64,000 nt of DNA. It comes from Rugamonas aquatica. Lineage in GTDB: Bacteria; Pseudomonadota; Gammaproteobacteria; Burkholderiales; Burkholderiaceae_D. Under the pieces are notes generated by a model. The model ran no database searches, was not told where the DNA came from, and saw only the letters and a program-made list of their open reading frames with translations. Each line of letters starts with the position of its first letter. Positions within the stretch are counted from its first letter, which is position 1. A program made the translations under genes and the position numbers. The DNA is taken from the NCBI RefSeq assembly GCF_009380215.1, contig NZ_WHUG01000004.1, positions 1-64,000 on the forward strand, in the 5' to 3' direction. Below are positions 1 through 8,839 of this stretch, one piece after another.

Positions 1-1293
1 TGCGCCCGGTGCGCGTGGCTTGCCGCCGCCGCCGCCGCCGGTCTTGGCGCGCGCCTGGCCGCCACCGCCGTTGCGGCCGCCGCCATTGCGATGGCCGGGG
101 CCGCCGCTGCGCAGCTGCACCGGTTGCGGACGCGCGTTCAGGTCCGGCTCGAAGCCAGGGATCACTTCACGCGGCAGGGTTTGCTTGATCAGCTTTTCGA
201 TATCCTTCAGCATCTCGTGCTCGTCCACGCAGACCAGCGACACGGCTTCGCCGGTGGCGCCGGCGCGGCCGGTGCGGCCGATGCGGTGCACATAGTCTTC
301 CGGAATGTTCGGCAGGTCGTAGTTGACCACGTGCGGCAGCTGGTCGATGTCGATGCCGCGCGCGGCGATATCGGTGGCCACCAGCACTTGCAGCTTGTTG
401 TCCTTGAACTCGGACAGCGCCTTGGTGCGCGCCGACTGGCTCTTGTTGCCGTGGATCGCCATGGCGCCGATGCCGTCGTGGCCCAGCTGTTCGACCAGCT
501 TGTTGGCGCCGTGCTTGGTGCGGGTGAACACCAGCACCTGGTGCCAGTCGTTGGCCTTGATCAGGTGCGCCAGCATCGGATGCTTCTTGTCGCGGTCGAC
601 CGGGTGGATCTTTTGCGCGATCACTTCCACGGTGGAGTTGCGGCGCGCCACTTCGATGGTGGCAGGCTTGTTCAGCAGGCCGTCGGCCAGCGCCTTGATC
701 TCGTCCGAGAAGGTGGCCGAGAACAGCAGGTTCTGGCGCTTCGGCGGCAGCGCCGCCAGCACTTTCTTGATGTCGCGGATGAAGCCCATGTCCAGCATGC
801 GGTCGGCTTCGTCCAGGATCAGGATTTCCACTTTCGACAGGTTGACGGTGCGCTGTTCCATGTGGTCCAGCAGGCGGCCCGGGGTGGCGACCAGGATGTC
901 GACGCCATGCTTGAGCTGCTTGATCTGCGGGTTGATGCCGACGCCGCCGAAGATCACGGTGGAGTTCAGCTTGGTGTACTTGCCGTAGATGCGGACGCTT
1001 TCTTCGACCTGGGCCGCCAGTTCGCGGGTCGGGGTCAGGATCAGCGCGCGGATCGGACGGGCGGTGGTGTTGCTGGTGATGGCCGCGCCATTGGCGTCGG
1101 TCGACAGACGGTGCAGGATCGGCAGCGTGAAGCCGGCGGTCTTGCCGGTGCCGGTTTGTGCGCCTGCCAGCAGGTCGCCGCCATTCAGGACCGCAGGGAT
1201 CGCCTGCTGCTGGATAGGGGTGGGCGTGGTGTAGCCGGTTTCGGTAACAGCGCGGACGATAGCGTCGGACAAACCGAGGGAAGAGAATGACAT
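1..1293 (-). CDS. rhlE: DEAD-box ATP-dependent RNA helicase, RhlE type (3' end outside window)
   Basis: ATP-dependent RNA helicase, probably acting in ribosome maturation or RNA turnover in the cytoplasm. The protein starts [16 protein letters not shown], followed by the Q motif ([11 protein letters not shown]), Walker A AQTGTGKT near residue 48 and [12 protein letters not shown] near residue 158. All are hallmarks of the family, and the short spacing from the N-terminus to the Q motif fits RhlE. The 431 visible residues end in a low-complexity Gly/Arg/Lys tail that includes six consecutive glycines encoded by GGC repeats; the stop codon lies beyond position 1. Such basic tails in RhlE proteins bind RNA. 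The start is the ATG whose complement is at 1291-1293. The gene is preceded by about 200 bp containing the suhB terminator, so it should have its own promoter. The symbol is a family-level assignment. Confidence 0.93.
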   Translation of the reverse strand, partial: MSFSSLGLSDAIVRAVTETGYTTPTPIQQQAIPAVLNGGDLLAGAQTGTGKTAGFTLPILHRLSTDANGAAITSNTTARPIRALILTPTRELAAQVEESVRIYGKYTKLNSTVIFGGVGINPQIKQLKHGVDILVATPGRLLDHMEQRTVNLSKVEILILDEADRMLDMGFIRDIKKVLAALPPKRQNLLFSATFSDEIKALADGLLNKPATIEVARRNSTVEVIAQKIHPVDRDKKHPMLAHLIKANDWHQVLVFTRTKHGANKLVEQLGHDGIGAMAIHGNKSQSARTKALSEFKDNKLQVLVATDIAARGIDIDQLPHVVNYDLPNIPEDYVHRIGRTGRAGATGEAVSLVCVDEHEMLKDIEKLIKQTLPREVIPGFEPDLNARPQPVQLRSGGPGHRNGGGRNGGGGQARAKTGGGGGGKPRAPGA

Positions 1294-1440
1294 GATGACT
1301 TTTTGTTAAGATAGGCCTGTCGCATTTGAAGCGCCAGTCGCAGGCAATCAGAGTGGATGACACTGCGGCGAAAGGACTGGTCAGAGTGCCGCAGGCCTGA
1401 GTATAACAGCTATGTCCGTTAATTATTTCAATTAGGAAAT

Positions 1441-1470
1441 AAAAAAGGGAGCGTACGCTCCCTTTTTTTT
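1441..1470 (-). terminator. Rho-independent terminator after suhB
   Basis: A perfect 16-nt palindrome GGGAGCGTACGCTCCC (1447-1462) is flanked by six A on the left and eight T on the right, so it can terminate in both directions. Its position 26 nt beyond the suhB stop and about 150 nt before the rhlE start makes it the suhB terminator on the minus strand. Confidence 0.85.
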
Positions 1471-1495
1471 GTAACAAACATTCTACTTTTATTAA

Positions 1496-2302
1496 TTATG
1501 CCTTCGGCTGCTCGCCAAACTGGGACAGCAGGCCGACCATCTGGCCGAAGATCTTCGGGCTGGCGGCGATGATGTCGCCCTTGTACAGGTAGTCGGACTC
1601 GCCGCTGAACTCGCCGACGATGCCGCCCGATTCCGTCACCATCAGGGCGCCGGCAGCGATATCCCAAGGCTTCAGGCCTTTTTCGTAGAAGCCGTCCAGG
1701 CGGCCGGCGGCCACGTAGGCCAGGTCCAGCGCGGCGCTGCCCGGGCGGCGCACGCCGTGGCAGCGTTCGGCCATGATGCCGTACATCTTCAGGTATTCGT
1801 CCAGCGCCTTGGCGTTGCCGGCCACGTAGCCGGTCGACAGCAGCGCGTTGGCGATGCGGTCCAGCTTGGTCACGCGGATGCGCTTGTCGTTCAGGTAGGC
1901 GCCGGCGCCCTTGGTGGCGGTGAACAGGTCGTTGCGCACCGGGTCGTAGATCACGGCCTGGGTGATGACGCCGCGCTGCGACAGCGCGATCGAGATCGAG
2001 TATTGCGGGAAGCCGTGCATGAAGTTGGTGGTGCCATCGAGCGGGTCGATGATCCAGGTGAATTCAGTCTCGTCGTTGGCGTTCTTGGACGGGCCCGACT
2101 CTTCGCACAGGAAGGCGTGGTCGGGATAAGCTTTGGACAGCACCTCGATGATGGCTTGTTCGGCCGCCTGGTCGACGTCGGTGACGAAGTCCTTGTGGTT
2201 TTTCTCGGTGACGATGACGCGGTCGAGATCGAACGACGCGCGGTTGATGACGGCGGCGGCGCGGCGGGCGGCTTTGATCGCCGTGTTGAGCATTGGGTGC
2301 AT
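1496..2302 (-). CDS. suhB: Inositol-1-monophosphatase family protein SuhB
   Basis: Mg2+-dependent phosphatase of the inositol monophosphatase superfamily; in bacteria SuhB also joins the rRNA antitermination complex. The 268-residue product has the complete metal-binding set: EES at 67-69, DPLDGT at 86-91 and the C-terminal KPWDIAAG followed by ESGG. Length is normal for SuhB. The ATG at 2302 has a purine-rich GGAAAAG upstream; a second ATG three codons in is possible. In many betaproteobacteria suhB is divergent from trmJ. Here the two genes are separated by about 1.5 kb of extra genes, and the first sequence met beyond suhB is a broken trmJ 5' end (2461-2550). Confidence 0.95.
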   Translation of the reverse strand: MHPMLNTAIKAARRAAAVINRASFDLDRVIVTEKNHKDFVTDVDQAAEQAIIEVLSKAYPDHAFLCEESGPSKNANDETEFTWIIDPLDGTTNFMHGFPQYSISIALSQRGVITQAVIYDPVRNDLFTATKGAGAYLNDKRIRVTKLDRIANALLSTGYVAGNAKALDEYLKMYGIMAERCHGVRRPGSAALDLAYVAAGRLDGFYEKGLKPWDIAAGALMVTESGGIVGEFSGESDYLYKGDIIAASPKIFGQMVGLLSQFGEQPKA

Positions 2303-2460
2303 GTAAGCTTTTCCGTTAAAAGAACGCTAACGCCCACCGGGGGCCTCAGCCTGCCCGGCAGCACATTAGTGTACAAGAGTGAATTAAAGAGCGGAGCGGC
2401 GCCGACAGGCAAAATCCCGGGGAATTCGTGTATCGATGCCGCGCAATAGCGCTATTTTAA

Positions 2461-2550
2461 ATGAAGCTGCCTCAAATCAACACCAATCTTTTCAAACGGC
2501 GCCGATTTATTCCGGCCGAGACCGGAATTGTTAATCTTGAAATGTCATAA
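2461..2550 (+). pseudogene. Remnant or partial duplicate of the trmJ 5' end
   Basis: An ATG-initiated frame of 29 codons plus stop reads MKLPQINTNLFK, then RRRFIPAET, and stops after seven unrelated residues. The intact trmJ at 3815 begins MNLPSINTNLFK, then QLRFILVET. Nucleotide similarity covers about 60 bases (2461-2523 against 3815-3877) and ends abruptly after the ACC codon. It lies where trmJ would be expected, directly divergent from suhB. I read it as the end left when the island at 2555-3769 entered, or as a target duplication of the trmJ start. It could still be translated as a short peptide, but nothing shows a function. Confidence 0.75.
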
Positions 2551-2554
2551 GAGC

Positions 2555-3118
2555 ATGAATCAACCGCTGTCGCCGTTCCGGCTGAATTTGTCCATGGTCG
2601 TGGGAACGATCTGCCTGCATGGGGCGATGATGGTGGCCAACGAGCTGTTCTTCCGGCGCGCCGAATTCCTGCAAGGCATAGGCTGGATTTACCTTCCGGC
2701 CGGGACGCGGCTGCTGTGCACGCTGATGTTCGGCGAGGCGGGCGCGGTCGGGTTGCTGATATCAGGCTGGTTTGCCTGCTACTGGTACTATTTTCCAGGC
2801 GACGCCTTGCGCGCGACCACCGGCACGATCGCCGGCGCGCTGGGGCCTTACCTGATCTACCTGCTCGCGCAATCCAGACTGGGACTGCGCTCTTCGCTGA
2901 CCAATCTGACGCCGCAGCGACTGCTGATCTGCGCGGTGGGGTGTTCGCTTGCCAGTCCGCTGTTGCATCATATCTGGTTCGCCGTGCATGAAGACGCCAA
3001 CCTGCTGCCGGGCTTGCTGGTCATGTTCGTCGGCGACCTGATCGGCACGCTGATCGTGCTGTACACGGCAAAATGGCTGCTCTCGCTGCTGCCGGCGCCG
3101 CGGCAACGGTTCCGATAG
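2555..3118 (+). CDS. Small integral membrane protein, MASE1-like sensor module without output domain (putative)
   Basis: A 187-residue hydrophobic protein with about five to six membrane segments and no soluble domain. The pattern of an N-terminal helix, a segment around WIYLPAGTRLL, short loops and a last helix beginning GDLIGTLIVLYT resembles MASE1-type membrane sensor domains, but here nothing is fused behind it. The start is the ATG at 2555; an in-frame TTG nine codons upstream is less likely. It is followed 46 nt later by a winged-helix regulator with its own promoter-like sequence, which suggests a sensor/regulator relationship. That link is inference. Both genes sit in the segment that separates suhB from trmJ. 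Confidence 0.7.
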   Translation: MNQPLSPFRLNLSMVVGTICLHGAMMVANELFFRRAEFLQGIGWIYLPAGTRLLCTLMFGEAGAVGLLISGWFACYWYYFPGDALRATTGTIAGALGPYLIYLLAQSRLGLRSSLTNLTPQRLLICAVGCSLASPLLHHIWFAVHEDANLLPGLLVMFVGDLIGTLIVLYTAKWLLSLLPAPRQRFR

Positions 3119-3126
3119 TGGCGGCT

Positions 3127-3150
3127 ATTGTGCTAAAATTTGTAGCAATT
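3127..3150 (+). promoter_or_regulatory. Candidate operator/promoter of the winged-helix regulator gene
   Basis: A 24-bp imperfect inverted repeat, ATTGTGCTA ... TAGCAAT, overlaps a -10-like TAAAAT (3134-3139), 15 nt upstream of the ATG at 3165. A related sequence recurs at 3556-3579 just after the same gene. Matching semi-palindromes on both sides of a regulator gene suggest its own binding sites. Confidence 0.45.
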
Positions 3151-3164
3151 AACCTGGCGACTTT

Positions 3165-3521
3165 ATGACCTCTCCCAAACGACCTGCCGACATCTACATG
3201 CGCTTCCTGCAACTGGCGGACGCCTTGCGCGGCTTGCCGTCCTTGCCGCCGCTCGATCCGCTGGAGGAGCGCATCCTGGCCATCGTCGCGCGCGCCAGCC
3301 AGGACGACGAGCGCCTGTCGGTGCGCGACATGATGGGCAAGAAGGAATTGGGCGCGCCCGCGACCGTCCACAATCGCCTGACATCGATGCGGGAGAAGGG
3401 CTGGCTCATCCTGACCGATACCGAAGACACCCGGCGCAAGCAGGTCGAGCTGACGCAGGATGCCTTGAAGTACTTCGACAAGCTGTCCAAGTGCATGGTC
3501 AAGGCCGCGTCGATGAACTGA
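3165..3521 (+). CDS. MarR-like winged-helix transcriptional regulator
   Basis: A 118-residue DNA-binding protein. Residues about 30-105 follow the MarR/winged-helix plan: a helix with PLEERILAIVARA, a recognition region in ELGAPATVHNRLTSMREKGWL, and a wing with DTEDTRRKQVELTQDALKYF. It is shorter than typical MarR proteins because the N- and C-terminal dimerisation helices are brief. The ATG at 3165 lies 15 nt after a semi-palindromic element overlapping a -10-like box, and a second related palindrome follows the gene, so autoregulation is likely. The ligand is unknown. The membrane protein upstream and the small ORF downstream are its plausible targets. Confidence 0.8.
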   Translation: MTSPKRPADIYMRFLQLADALRGLPSLPPLDPLEERILAIVARASQDDERLSVRDMMGKKELGAPATVHNRLTSMREKGWLILTDTEDTRRKQVELTQDALKYFDKLSKCMVKAASMN

Positions 3522-3555
3522 ACTTTCATTTGCATTGCCTGCGCATTTCGCGTAA

Positions 3556-3579
3556 ATTGTTCTAAAAATTAGATCAATT
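3556..3579 (+). promoter_or_regulatory. Second candidate operator, upstream of the small ORF at 3593
   Basis: A 24-bp inverted repeat with arms ATTGTTCTA and TAGATCAAT (8 of 9 positions symmetrical) around an A/T centre. It matches the element at 3127-3150 at about 19 of 26 positions by eye. It lies 35 nt after the regulator gene and 14 nt before the ATG at 3593. Confidence 0.45.
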
Positions 3580-3592
3580 TTCAGTGCCGGAT

Positions 3593-3769
3593 ATGAGCGA
3601 AGAAAAACCTGTCCATACGGATGCTTCCATAGAAAAAGCGTATGCGGCGTATCTGCTGGCCCTGGCCGCCCGCAGGCCGGATTGCATCGTTCAGGCGCCC
3701 AAGGCTGTCCCCGCCCAAGCGCATGCCAGCCCGGGGGAGGCGGCAGGCGGGTTAAAATGCGGGCTGTAG
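3593..3769 (+). CDS. Small hypothetical protein (58 aa)
   Basis: A short frame beginning MSEEKPVHTDASIEKAYAAYLLALAARR and ending about 45 nt before trmJ. Codon choice at the start is less GC-biased than in neighbouring genes and becomes typical later. No domain or membrane segment is recognised. The main support is position: a palindrome resembling the regulator's own upstream element precedes it, so it could be the last member of the island between suhB and trmJ. There is no clear ribosome-binding site, so it may equally be a chance frame in the trmJ leader. Confidence 0.4.
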   Translation: MSEEKPVHTDASIEKAYAAYLLALAARRPDCIVQAPKAVPAQAHASPGEAAGGLKCGL

Positions 3770-3814
3770 GATGGCGTCGCCGCGATCCCTTGTCTCTCGA
3801 TACTGCACACATTA

Positions 3815-4603
3815 ATGAACCTGCCCTCAATCAACACCAATCTATTCAAACAGCTGCGATTCATCCTGGTCGAGACCAGCCGCGCGGGCAATATCGGGGC
3901 GGTGGCGCGGGCCATGAAGACCATGGGCTTCAGCGACCTGGTGCTGGTGACGCCCCGCTTCGCACACGCGCTGCAAGACCCGGAAGCGGTGGCCTTCGCC
4001 AGCGGCGCCGGCGACATCCTGGCCGGCGCGCGCGTGGTCGGCAGCATGGCCGAGGCGCTGGACGGCATCAATTTCGCCGCCGCCGTGTCGGCCCGGCTGC
4101 GCGAATACTCGCCGCCGGTGCTCACGCCGCGCCAGGTGGCCGAGCAGTTGTCGGCCCAGCCCGAGCTGCGCGCCGCCCTCATTTTCGGCAACGAGCGTTT
4201 CGGCCTGCCGAACGGCATCGTCGAGAAATGCAATGTCTTGATTAATATTCCGGCCAACCCGGACTACTCGTCGCTGAACCTGTCGCAGGCGGCCCAGGTG
4301 CTGGCCTACGAGTGCCGGATGGCGGCCTTGGACGGCGCCCCGCGCGCGATGAATGTGCGCCAGCCCGCCGGCGACGCCAACGAGATCGGCTTCCAGGGCG
4401 AGGCCGCCAGCGCCGCGCAGATCGAGGGCATGTACCAGCACCTCGAACAGTCGCTGGTGGAGATCGGCTTCCTCGACGCCGGCAATCCGCGCAAGCTGAT
4501 GCCGCGCCTCAAGCGCATGTTCGCCCGCGCCCAGCTGGAGCAGGAGGAAGTCAACATCCTGCGCGGCATCGCCCGCCACATGGTGGGCAAGCGCAAGGAT
4601 TGA
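3815..4603 (+). CDS. trmJ: tRNA (cytidine/uridine-2'-O-)-methyltransferase TrmJ
   Basis: SPOUT-class (TrmH family) methyltransferase that 2'-O-methylates position 32 of certain tRNAs using S-adenosylmethionine. The 262-residue protein carries the family motifs: motif 1 LVETSRAGNIGAVARAM near residue 18, motif 2 ALIFGNERFGL near residue 122, and motif 3 IPANPDYSSLNLSQA near residue 145, which forms the knotted cofactor site. The C-terminal region is helical, as in TrmJ homologues. A TAAAAT box at 3752-3757 could be the -10 of its promoter. A broken copy of its first 21 codons lies at 2461, next to suhB. Confidence 0.93.
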   Translation: MNLPSINTNLFKQLRFILVETSRAGNIGAVARAMKTMGFSDLVLVTPRFAHALQDPEAVAFASGAGDILAGARVVGSMAEALDGINFAAAVSARLREYSPPVLTPRQVAEQLSAQPELRAALIFGNERFGLPNGIVEKCNVLINIPANPDYSSLNLSQAAQVLAYECRMAALDGAPRAMNVRQPAGDANEIGFQGEAASAAQIEGMYQHLEQSLVEIGFLDAGNPRKLMPRLKRMFARAQLEQEEVNILRGIARHMVGKRKD

Positions 4604-4604
4604 T

Positions 4605-5975
4605 TTATTGCTGGGCGCCGGCGCTGCGCGCGGCGGCCTGCGCCTTGCCGAAGGATGCCGCGAAGTCGTCCGCCGCCATCCAGCGGCCGTCGACGCCATC
4701 CCGCTTGAAGGTGAATTCGCCGTCGAGCAGCGCGGTCGGCGCGTCCTGCAGCGGATCGTTGTGCTCGATCAGCAGCCGGCAGCGGTAGGCGGTGCCGGCC
4801 TGCAGTTCGCGGCACGGCGCCAGCGGTTCGACCTCGGCGACCTCGCGCAGCCGATCCGGCGCCGGCGTGCCGAGCCTGAGCGCCTTGGCCCGCCGCAGCA
4901 AGGTGGCGTCGGCCGGGCCGGCGCCGTTCAACTGTCCCACCGCGTCGCGCAGGACCCGCTCCAGTTCGGCGCGCCCGATAGGCGCGGCGTTGTTGAGATA
5001 TCTGCCGCCTTCGTCGATATGGCTGAAGCGGGCTTCGACGATGGCGTTGGATGCGCCGGTCACGCGGAATTGTTTTTTGTCGCCATGCTCGGGCGCGATC
5101 GTGTACGCGTAAGGGTACTCATTGCCCTGGTGGCTGACGCGCGCCCTGCAACCGCGCGTGCGGAACGCGCTGGCGTAGCCGACCTGTTCGATGTCCCGGA
5201 CCTTGGGCGCCAGTTCGGAGCTGGTGCTGTTGCGTAGCAGCGCGCTGGTCAGGGCGTCGCGATCGAGATGCAGCATGATGCGCTGGAGCGAGTGGCCCAC
5301 CTCGCTGTCGTCGCAGGCCGGCGCCGCCTCCACCGCCGTGCTTTTCCACACGATGAAGCCGATGATCAGCACCGGCGCGGCGATCCACAGCCAGCGCGGG
5401 CCGGGCAACACCTGGTCCCAGAAGGCGCTGATGGCGGCGCGCTGGTCGCGGAAGATGGCCTCGGCGTCATCCAGGATGGCGTTGCGCTGGGCGTTGTCGT
5501 CGCGCCGGGCGTAGCGGATTTCCTTGATGCGCTGGCCGCTGAGGTGGCCGCAGTGCTTGATCCAGACGAACATCTCGGCGGCGGTCGGCAGCATCGTATC
5601 GCGCGGCAGCCTGGCGAAAAGCTGCGCGTGCTCGGCGTCAGTGATCAGGCCGGCCGACGCCAGCGCCGCCAGCGCCTCGATATTGGTTTCCAGCCGCATC
5701 GCGTCGAGGATGTCCAGCGCTTCGACCAGGATGCCGTTATAGCGCTCCAGCTCGGCGCCCTCGCAGCTGTTGGCCACGTGTTCGAAGGCCAGCCGCACGT
5801 CTTCCATCGTCACGATGTCGCGGCATATCAGCCATGCCAGCTGGTGCGGCGGGTCGGGCAGGTCCGCCAGATCGGCGGCGCGCTCATCGGCCAGCGCGCG
5901 CCGCCGGTGGCCGTCCGTGATGATGCCTGCGGTGCGGAGCAGGTCGAGGGAGCTGGGCGTGGAGGTGGAATGCAT
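4605..5975 (-). CDS. Hypothetical single-pass membrane protein (456 aa)
   Basis: Not recognised. Residues 1-190 are soluble, helical and rich in Ala, Leu and acidic residues. One hydrophobic segment (about 195-211, PRWLWIAAPVLIIGFIVW) follows, and residues 215-456 would lie outside the inner membrane. The outer part contains several cysteines and ends in a segment that resembles a small beta domain around GEFTFKRDGVDGRWM. There is no signal peptide and no catalytic motif that I can identify. The stop is 1 nt from the convergent trmJ stop, and no strong ribosome-binding site is visible before the ATG at 5975. Confidence 0.75.
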   Translation of the reverse strand: MHSTSTPSSLDLLRTAGIITDGHRRRALADERAADLADLPDPPHQLAWLICRDIVTMEDVRLAFEHVANSCEGAELERYNGILVEALDILDAMRLETNIEALAALASAGLITDAEHAQLFARLPRDTMLPTAAEMFVWIKHCGHLSGQRIKEIRYARRDDNAQRNAILDDAEAIFRDQRAAISAFWDQVLPGPRWLWIAAPVLIIGFIVWKSTAVEAAPACDDSEVGHSLQRIMLHLDRDALTSALLRNSTSSELAPKVRDIEQVGYASAFRTRGCRARVSHQGNEYPYAYTIAPEHGDKKQFRVTGASNAIVEARFSHIDEGGRYLNNAAPIGRAELERVLRDAVGQLNGAGPADATLLRRAKALRLGTPAPDRLREVAEVEPLAPCRELQAGTAYRCRLLIEHNDPLQDAPTALLDGEFTFKRDGVDGRWMAADDFAASFGKAQAAARSAGAQQ

Positions 5976-6102
5976 GGCTGAAAGGAATGGTGATAATTGA
6001 CTATTTTACAATTCCAGGGCATCCGGCAGCGCACGCTTGGGATGGTGTTATAGTTCCTGGCTTGTAAATTCAACATCGGAATATCCCCTACAGGAGCTGG
6101 AT

Positions 6103-8754
6103 ATGCGTACTCGCGGCGTGTTGTGGTTGGCGTTGGCCTTGGCTTTCCCTGTAACTTCGGCGCTGGCGCAAGCGGTGGCGCCGCCGCGCTTCGAGTTCGC
6201 CAAGGCGCCGGGGCGGCTGCCGAAAAACGTCGTGCCGCTGCAGTACACCGTCGCGCTCACGCCCAACGCCGCCGAGCGCACCGTGGCCGGCACCGTCAGC
6301 GTCACGCTGTCGTTCAAGACCGCCAGCGCCACCATCCAGTTCAATTCGCTGAACCAGACGCTGAGCAAAGTCCTGTTGGACGGCAAGCCGGTGAAGGCCG
6401 TGGTGTCGGACGACAAGGCGCAGCTGACCACGGTCACGCTGGCCAGGCCGGCCGCGCCGGGCGCCCACACGCTCAGTTTCAGCTACGTCGGCAAGATCGA
6501 GAAAGAACCGCGCGGCCTGTTCCTGCAGGAGTACGTGACGCCGGCCGGCGTGAAGGACGCGGTACTGACCACGCAGTTCGAAGCCACCGACGCGCGCCGC
6601 ATGTTCCCCTGCTGGGACGAGCCGGCCTTCCGCGCCGTGTTCAAGCTGAGCGTGACGGTGCCGGCCAGGTGGGCGGTGTACTCCAACATGCCGGAGGCGG
6701 CCCGCAGCGTGCACGGCGAGCTGGCCACCACCAGCTTCGCGCCGACGCCGAAGATGCCGTCCTACCTGGTTGAATTCACCGGCGGCAACCTGGCCCACAT
6801 CAGCGCCCAAAGCGACGGCACCGTCTTCCGCGTGGTCGCGGTCCAGGGCCAGGAGCAGGGCGGCAAGCAGGCGCTGGCCAACGCCCAGCAGATCCTGGCC
6901 GACTACAACGATTACTTCGGCGTGCGCTATCCGCTGCCCAAGCTCGATTCGATCGCCATCCCCGGCGGCTTCGGCGGCGCCATGGAAAACTGGGGCGCGA
7001 TCACCTACAACGACCAGGCCTTGCTGATTACTCCGTCCAGCACCATGGGTAACCGCCAGAACGTCTACAGCATCCAGGCGCACGAGATGGCGCACCAGTG
7101 GTTCGGCGACCTGGTGACGATGGGTTGGTGGGACGAGCTGTGGCTCAACGAAAGCTTCGCCTCGTGGATGGCGGCCCGGCAGACCGACTTGCGCAACCCG
7201 AGCTGGCACTGGTGGGAGCATCAGGACGAGAGCAAGGAAGGCGCGATGCGCGCCGACTCGCGCGCCACCTCGCACGCCATCGTCCAGCATGTGACCAACG
7301 AGCTGGAGGCCGCCAACGCCTTCGACCCGGCCATCACCTACAACAAGGGGCAGGCGGTGCTGCGCATGCTGGAGGCTTACATGGGGGCTGACACGTTCCG
7401 CAACGGCATCCGCGGCTACATGAAGACGCACGCCTATTCCAACACCCTCGGCGGCGACTTGTGGAAAGCGCTGGACGCGGCCGGCGGCGGCGAGATCAGC
7501 CAGATCGCCGTCGCCTGGACCTCGCAGCCGGGCTACCCGCTGGTGTCGGTGTCGACCGCCTGCGACCCGTTCGGCAACCGCACCATCAGCCTGTCGCAGC
7601 AGCGCTTTCTGCTGCAGGGCCTGGGCAGCGGCAAGGGCCGCTGGCCGGTGCCGTTGCAGGTGCGCATAGGCACAGGCGCGGCGACGCCGCTGTTGTTTAA
7701 CGGCGACCAGCAAAGCCTGGCCGCCGGCAACTGCGATGAGCCACTCAGCGTCAACGCCGGCGCGGTCGGCTACTACCGCGTGGCCTACGACTCGGCCACG
7801 CTGGGGCAGAATATCCGCTCGTTCGGCACTTTGCCGGAAGCCGACCGCATCGCGCTGCTGGACGACCAGTGGGCGCTGGTGGGCGCCGGCGCCCAGCCGT
7901 TGAGCAACTATCTGGCGCTGGCCTCGGCGATGGGCGCCACGCCCAACCAGCGCGCGTGGGAGCAGATCACCGGCGCGCTGGACACGATAGAAACCGCCGA
8001 ACGCGGCACGCCGGGCCACGCCGCCTTCGCCGCCTATGCGCGGGCGCTGGTCAAGCCGCTGTCGGCCAAGCTGGGCTGGGAGGCGCGGCCGGATGAAACG
8101 CCGGGCATGCAGAAGCTGCGCCGCGCCTTGCTGACCGACCTGGGCAGGTGGGGCGACCCGGACGTGATCGCCGGCGCCCGCCAGCGCTTCGCCGCGTTTG
8201 TCGCCGACCGCAAGGCCATCGCCGCCGACGACCAGGCGATGGTGCTGGAGACCGTGGCCGCCAACGCCACGGCCGCCGAGTTCGAGCAGTTGCACGCAGT
8301 CGCCAAGTCGGCCGGCAATGAAACGGAAATGCGGCGCTACTACGCGGCGCTGATGCGGGTGCGCGATCCGGCGCTGGCCAAACAGGCCGCCGCCATCGCG
8401 CTGTCGGACGAGATACCGAAGCAGGCCGACATGGTCCGCATGACGCTGGTGGACGTGCTGTCCGACGAGCATCCGCAACTGGCCTGGTCCGTCTTCGCGC
8501 AGAACACCGAGCGCCTGATGGCGCCGCACCAGCCGTTCGGACCGATGATACTGGCCCAGTACAGCCCGGAGATTTTCTGGCGCGCGCTGCCGCTCGATGA
8601 GCTGGAAACCTGGATCAAGGGCAGGGTGCCGGCCGACCTGCTGCCCAACCTGGGACGCGGCATGGAAGCGGCGCGCTTCAAGCTGGCCGAGAAGGCCATG
8701 CTGGTCCGGTCCGCCGACGCCTACCTGGGCAGCATGGTGGCGCGCAACGACTAG
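6103..8754 (+). CDS. Secreted M1-family zinc aminopeptidase
   Basis: A gluzincin that removes N-terminal residues from peptides, predicted to act in the periplasm or outside. The 883-residue product starts with a signal peptide (MRTRGVLWLALALAFPVTSALAQA). It has the exopeptidase motif GAMEN (292-296), the zinc site HEMAHQW (HExxH at 327-331) and the third ligand Glu350 in WLNESFASW. A C-terminal ERAP1-like helical domain completes the usual M1 layout. The start is chosen at ATG 6103 because AGGAG lies just upstream and the signal peptide begins there. It is transcribed away from the membrane protein at 5975 and ends 85 nt before the dehydrogenase pair. Confidence 0.93.
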   Translation: MRTRGVLWLALALAFPVTSALAQAVAPPRFEFAKAPGRLPKNVVPLQYTVALTPNAAERTVAGTVSVTLSFKTASATIQFNSLNQTLSKVLLDGKPVKAVVSDDKAQLTTVTLARPAAPGAHTLSFSYVGKIEKEPRGLFLQEYVTPAGVKDAVLTTQFEATDARRMFPCWDEPAFRAVFKLSVTVPARWAVYSNMPEAARSVHGELATTSFAPTPKMPSYLVEFTGGNLAHISAQSDGTVFRVVAVQGQEQGGKQALANAQQILADYNDYFGVRYPLPKLDSIAIPGGFGGAMENWGAITYNDQALLITPSSTMGNRQNVYSIQAHEMAHQWFGDLVTMGWWDELWLNESFASWMAARQTDLRNPSWHWWEHQDESKEGAMRADSRATSHAIVQHVTNELEAANAFDPAITYNKGQAVLRMLEAYMGADTFRNGIRGYMKTHAYSNTLGGDLWKALDAAGGGEISQIAVAWTSQPGYPLVSVSTACDPFGNRTISLSQQRFLLQGLGSGKGRWPVPLQVRIGTGAATPLLFNGDQQSLAAGNCDEPLSVNAGAVGYYRVAYDSATLGQNIRSFGTLPEADRIALLDDQWALVGAGAQPLSNYLALASAMGATPNQRAWEQITGALDTIETAERGTPGHAAFAAYARALVKPLSAKLGWEARPDETPGMQKLRRALLTDLGRWGDPDVIAGARQRFAAFVADRKAIAADDQAMVLETVAANATAAEFEQLHAVAKSAGNETEMRRYYAALMRVRDPALAKQAAAIALSDEIPKQADMVRMTLVDVLSDEHPQLAWSVFAQNTERLMAPHQPFGPMILAQYSPEIFWRALPLDELETWIKGRVPADLLPNLGRGMEAARFKLAEKAMLVRSADAYLGSMVARND

Positions 8755-8839
8755 ACGGCGTCCTCTATTTTTTGCGATCAGGCTTTTCCGTCCGTTCACG
8801 TACACTAGCTGGATTAAAAAAATACAGACGGACGGAGAC

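Noticed and set aside
22..39. Six GGC-type trinucleotide repeats at the window start as a possible phase-variable tract
   Set aside because: The repeat is a multiple of three and encodes part of the glycine-rich tail common in RhlE helicases.
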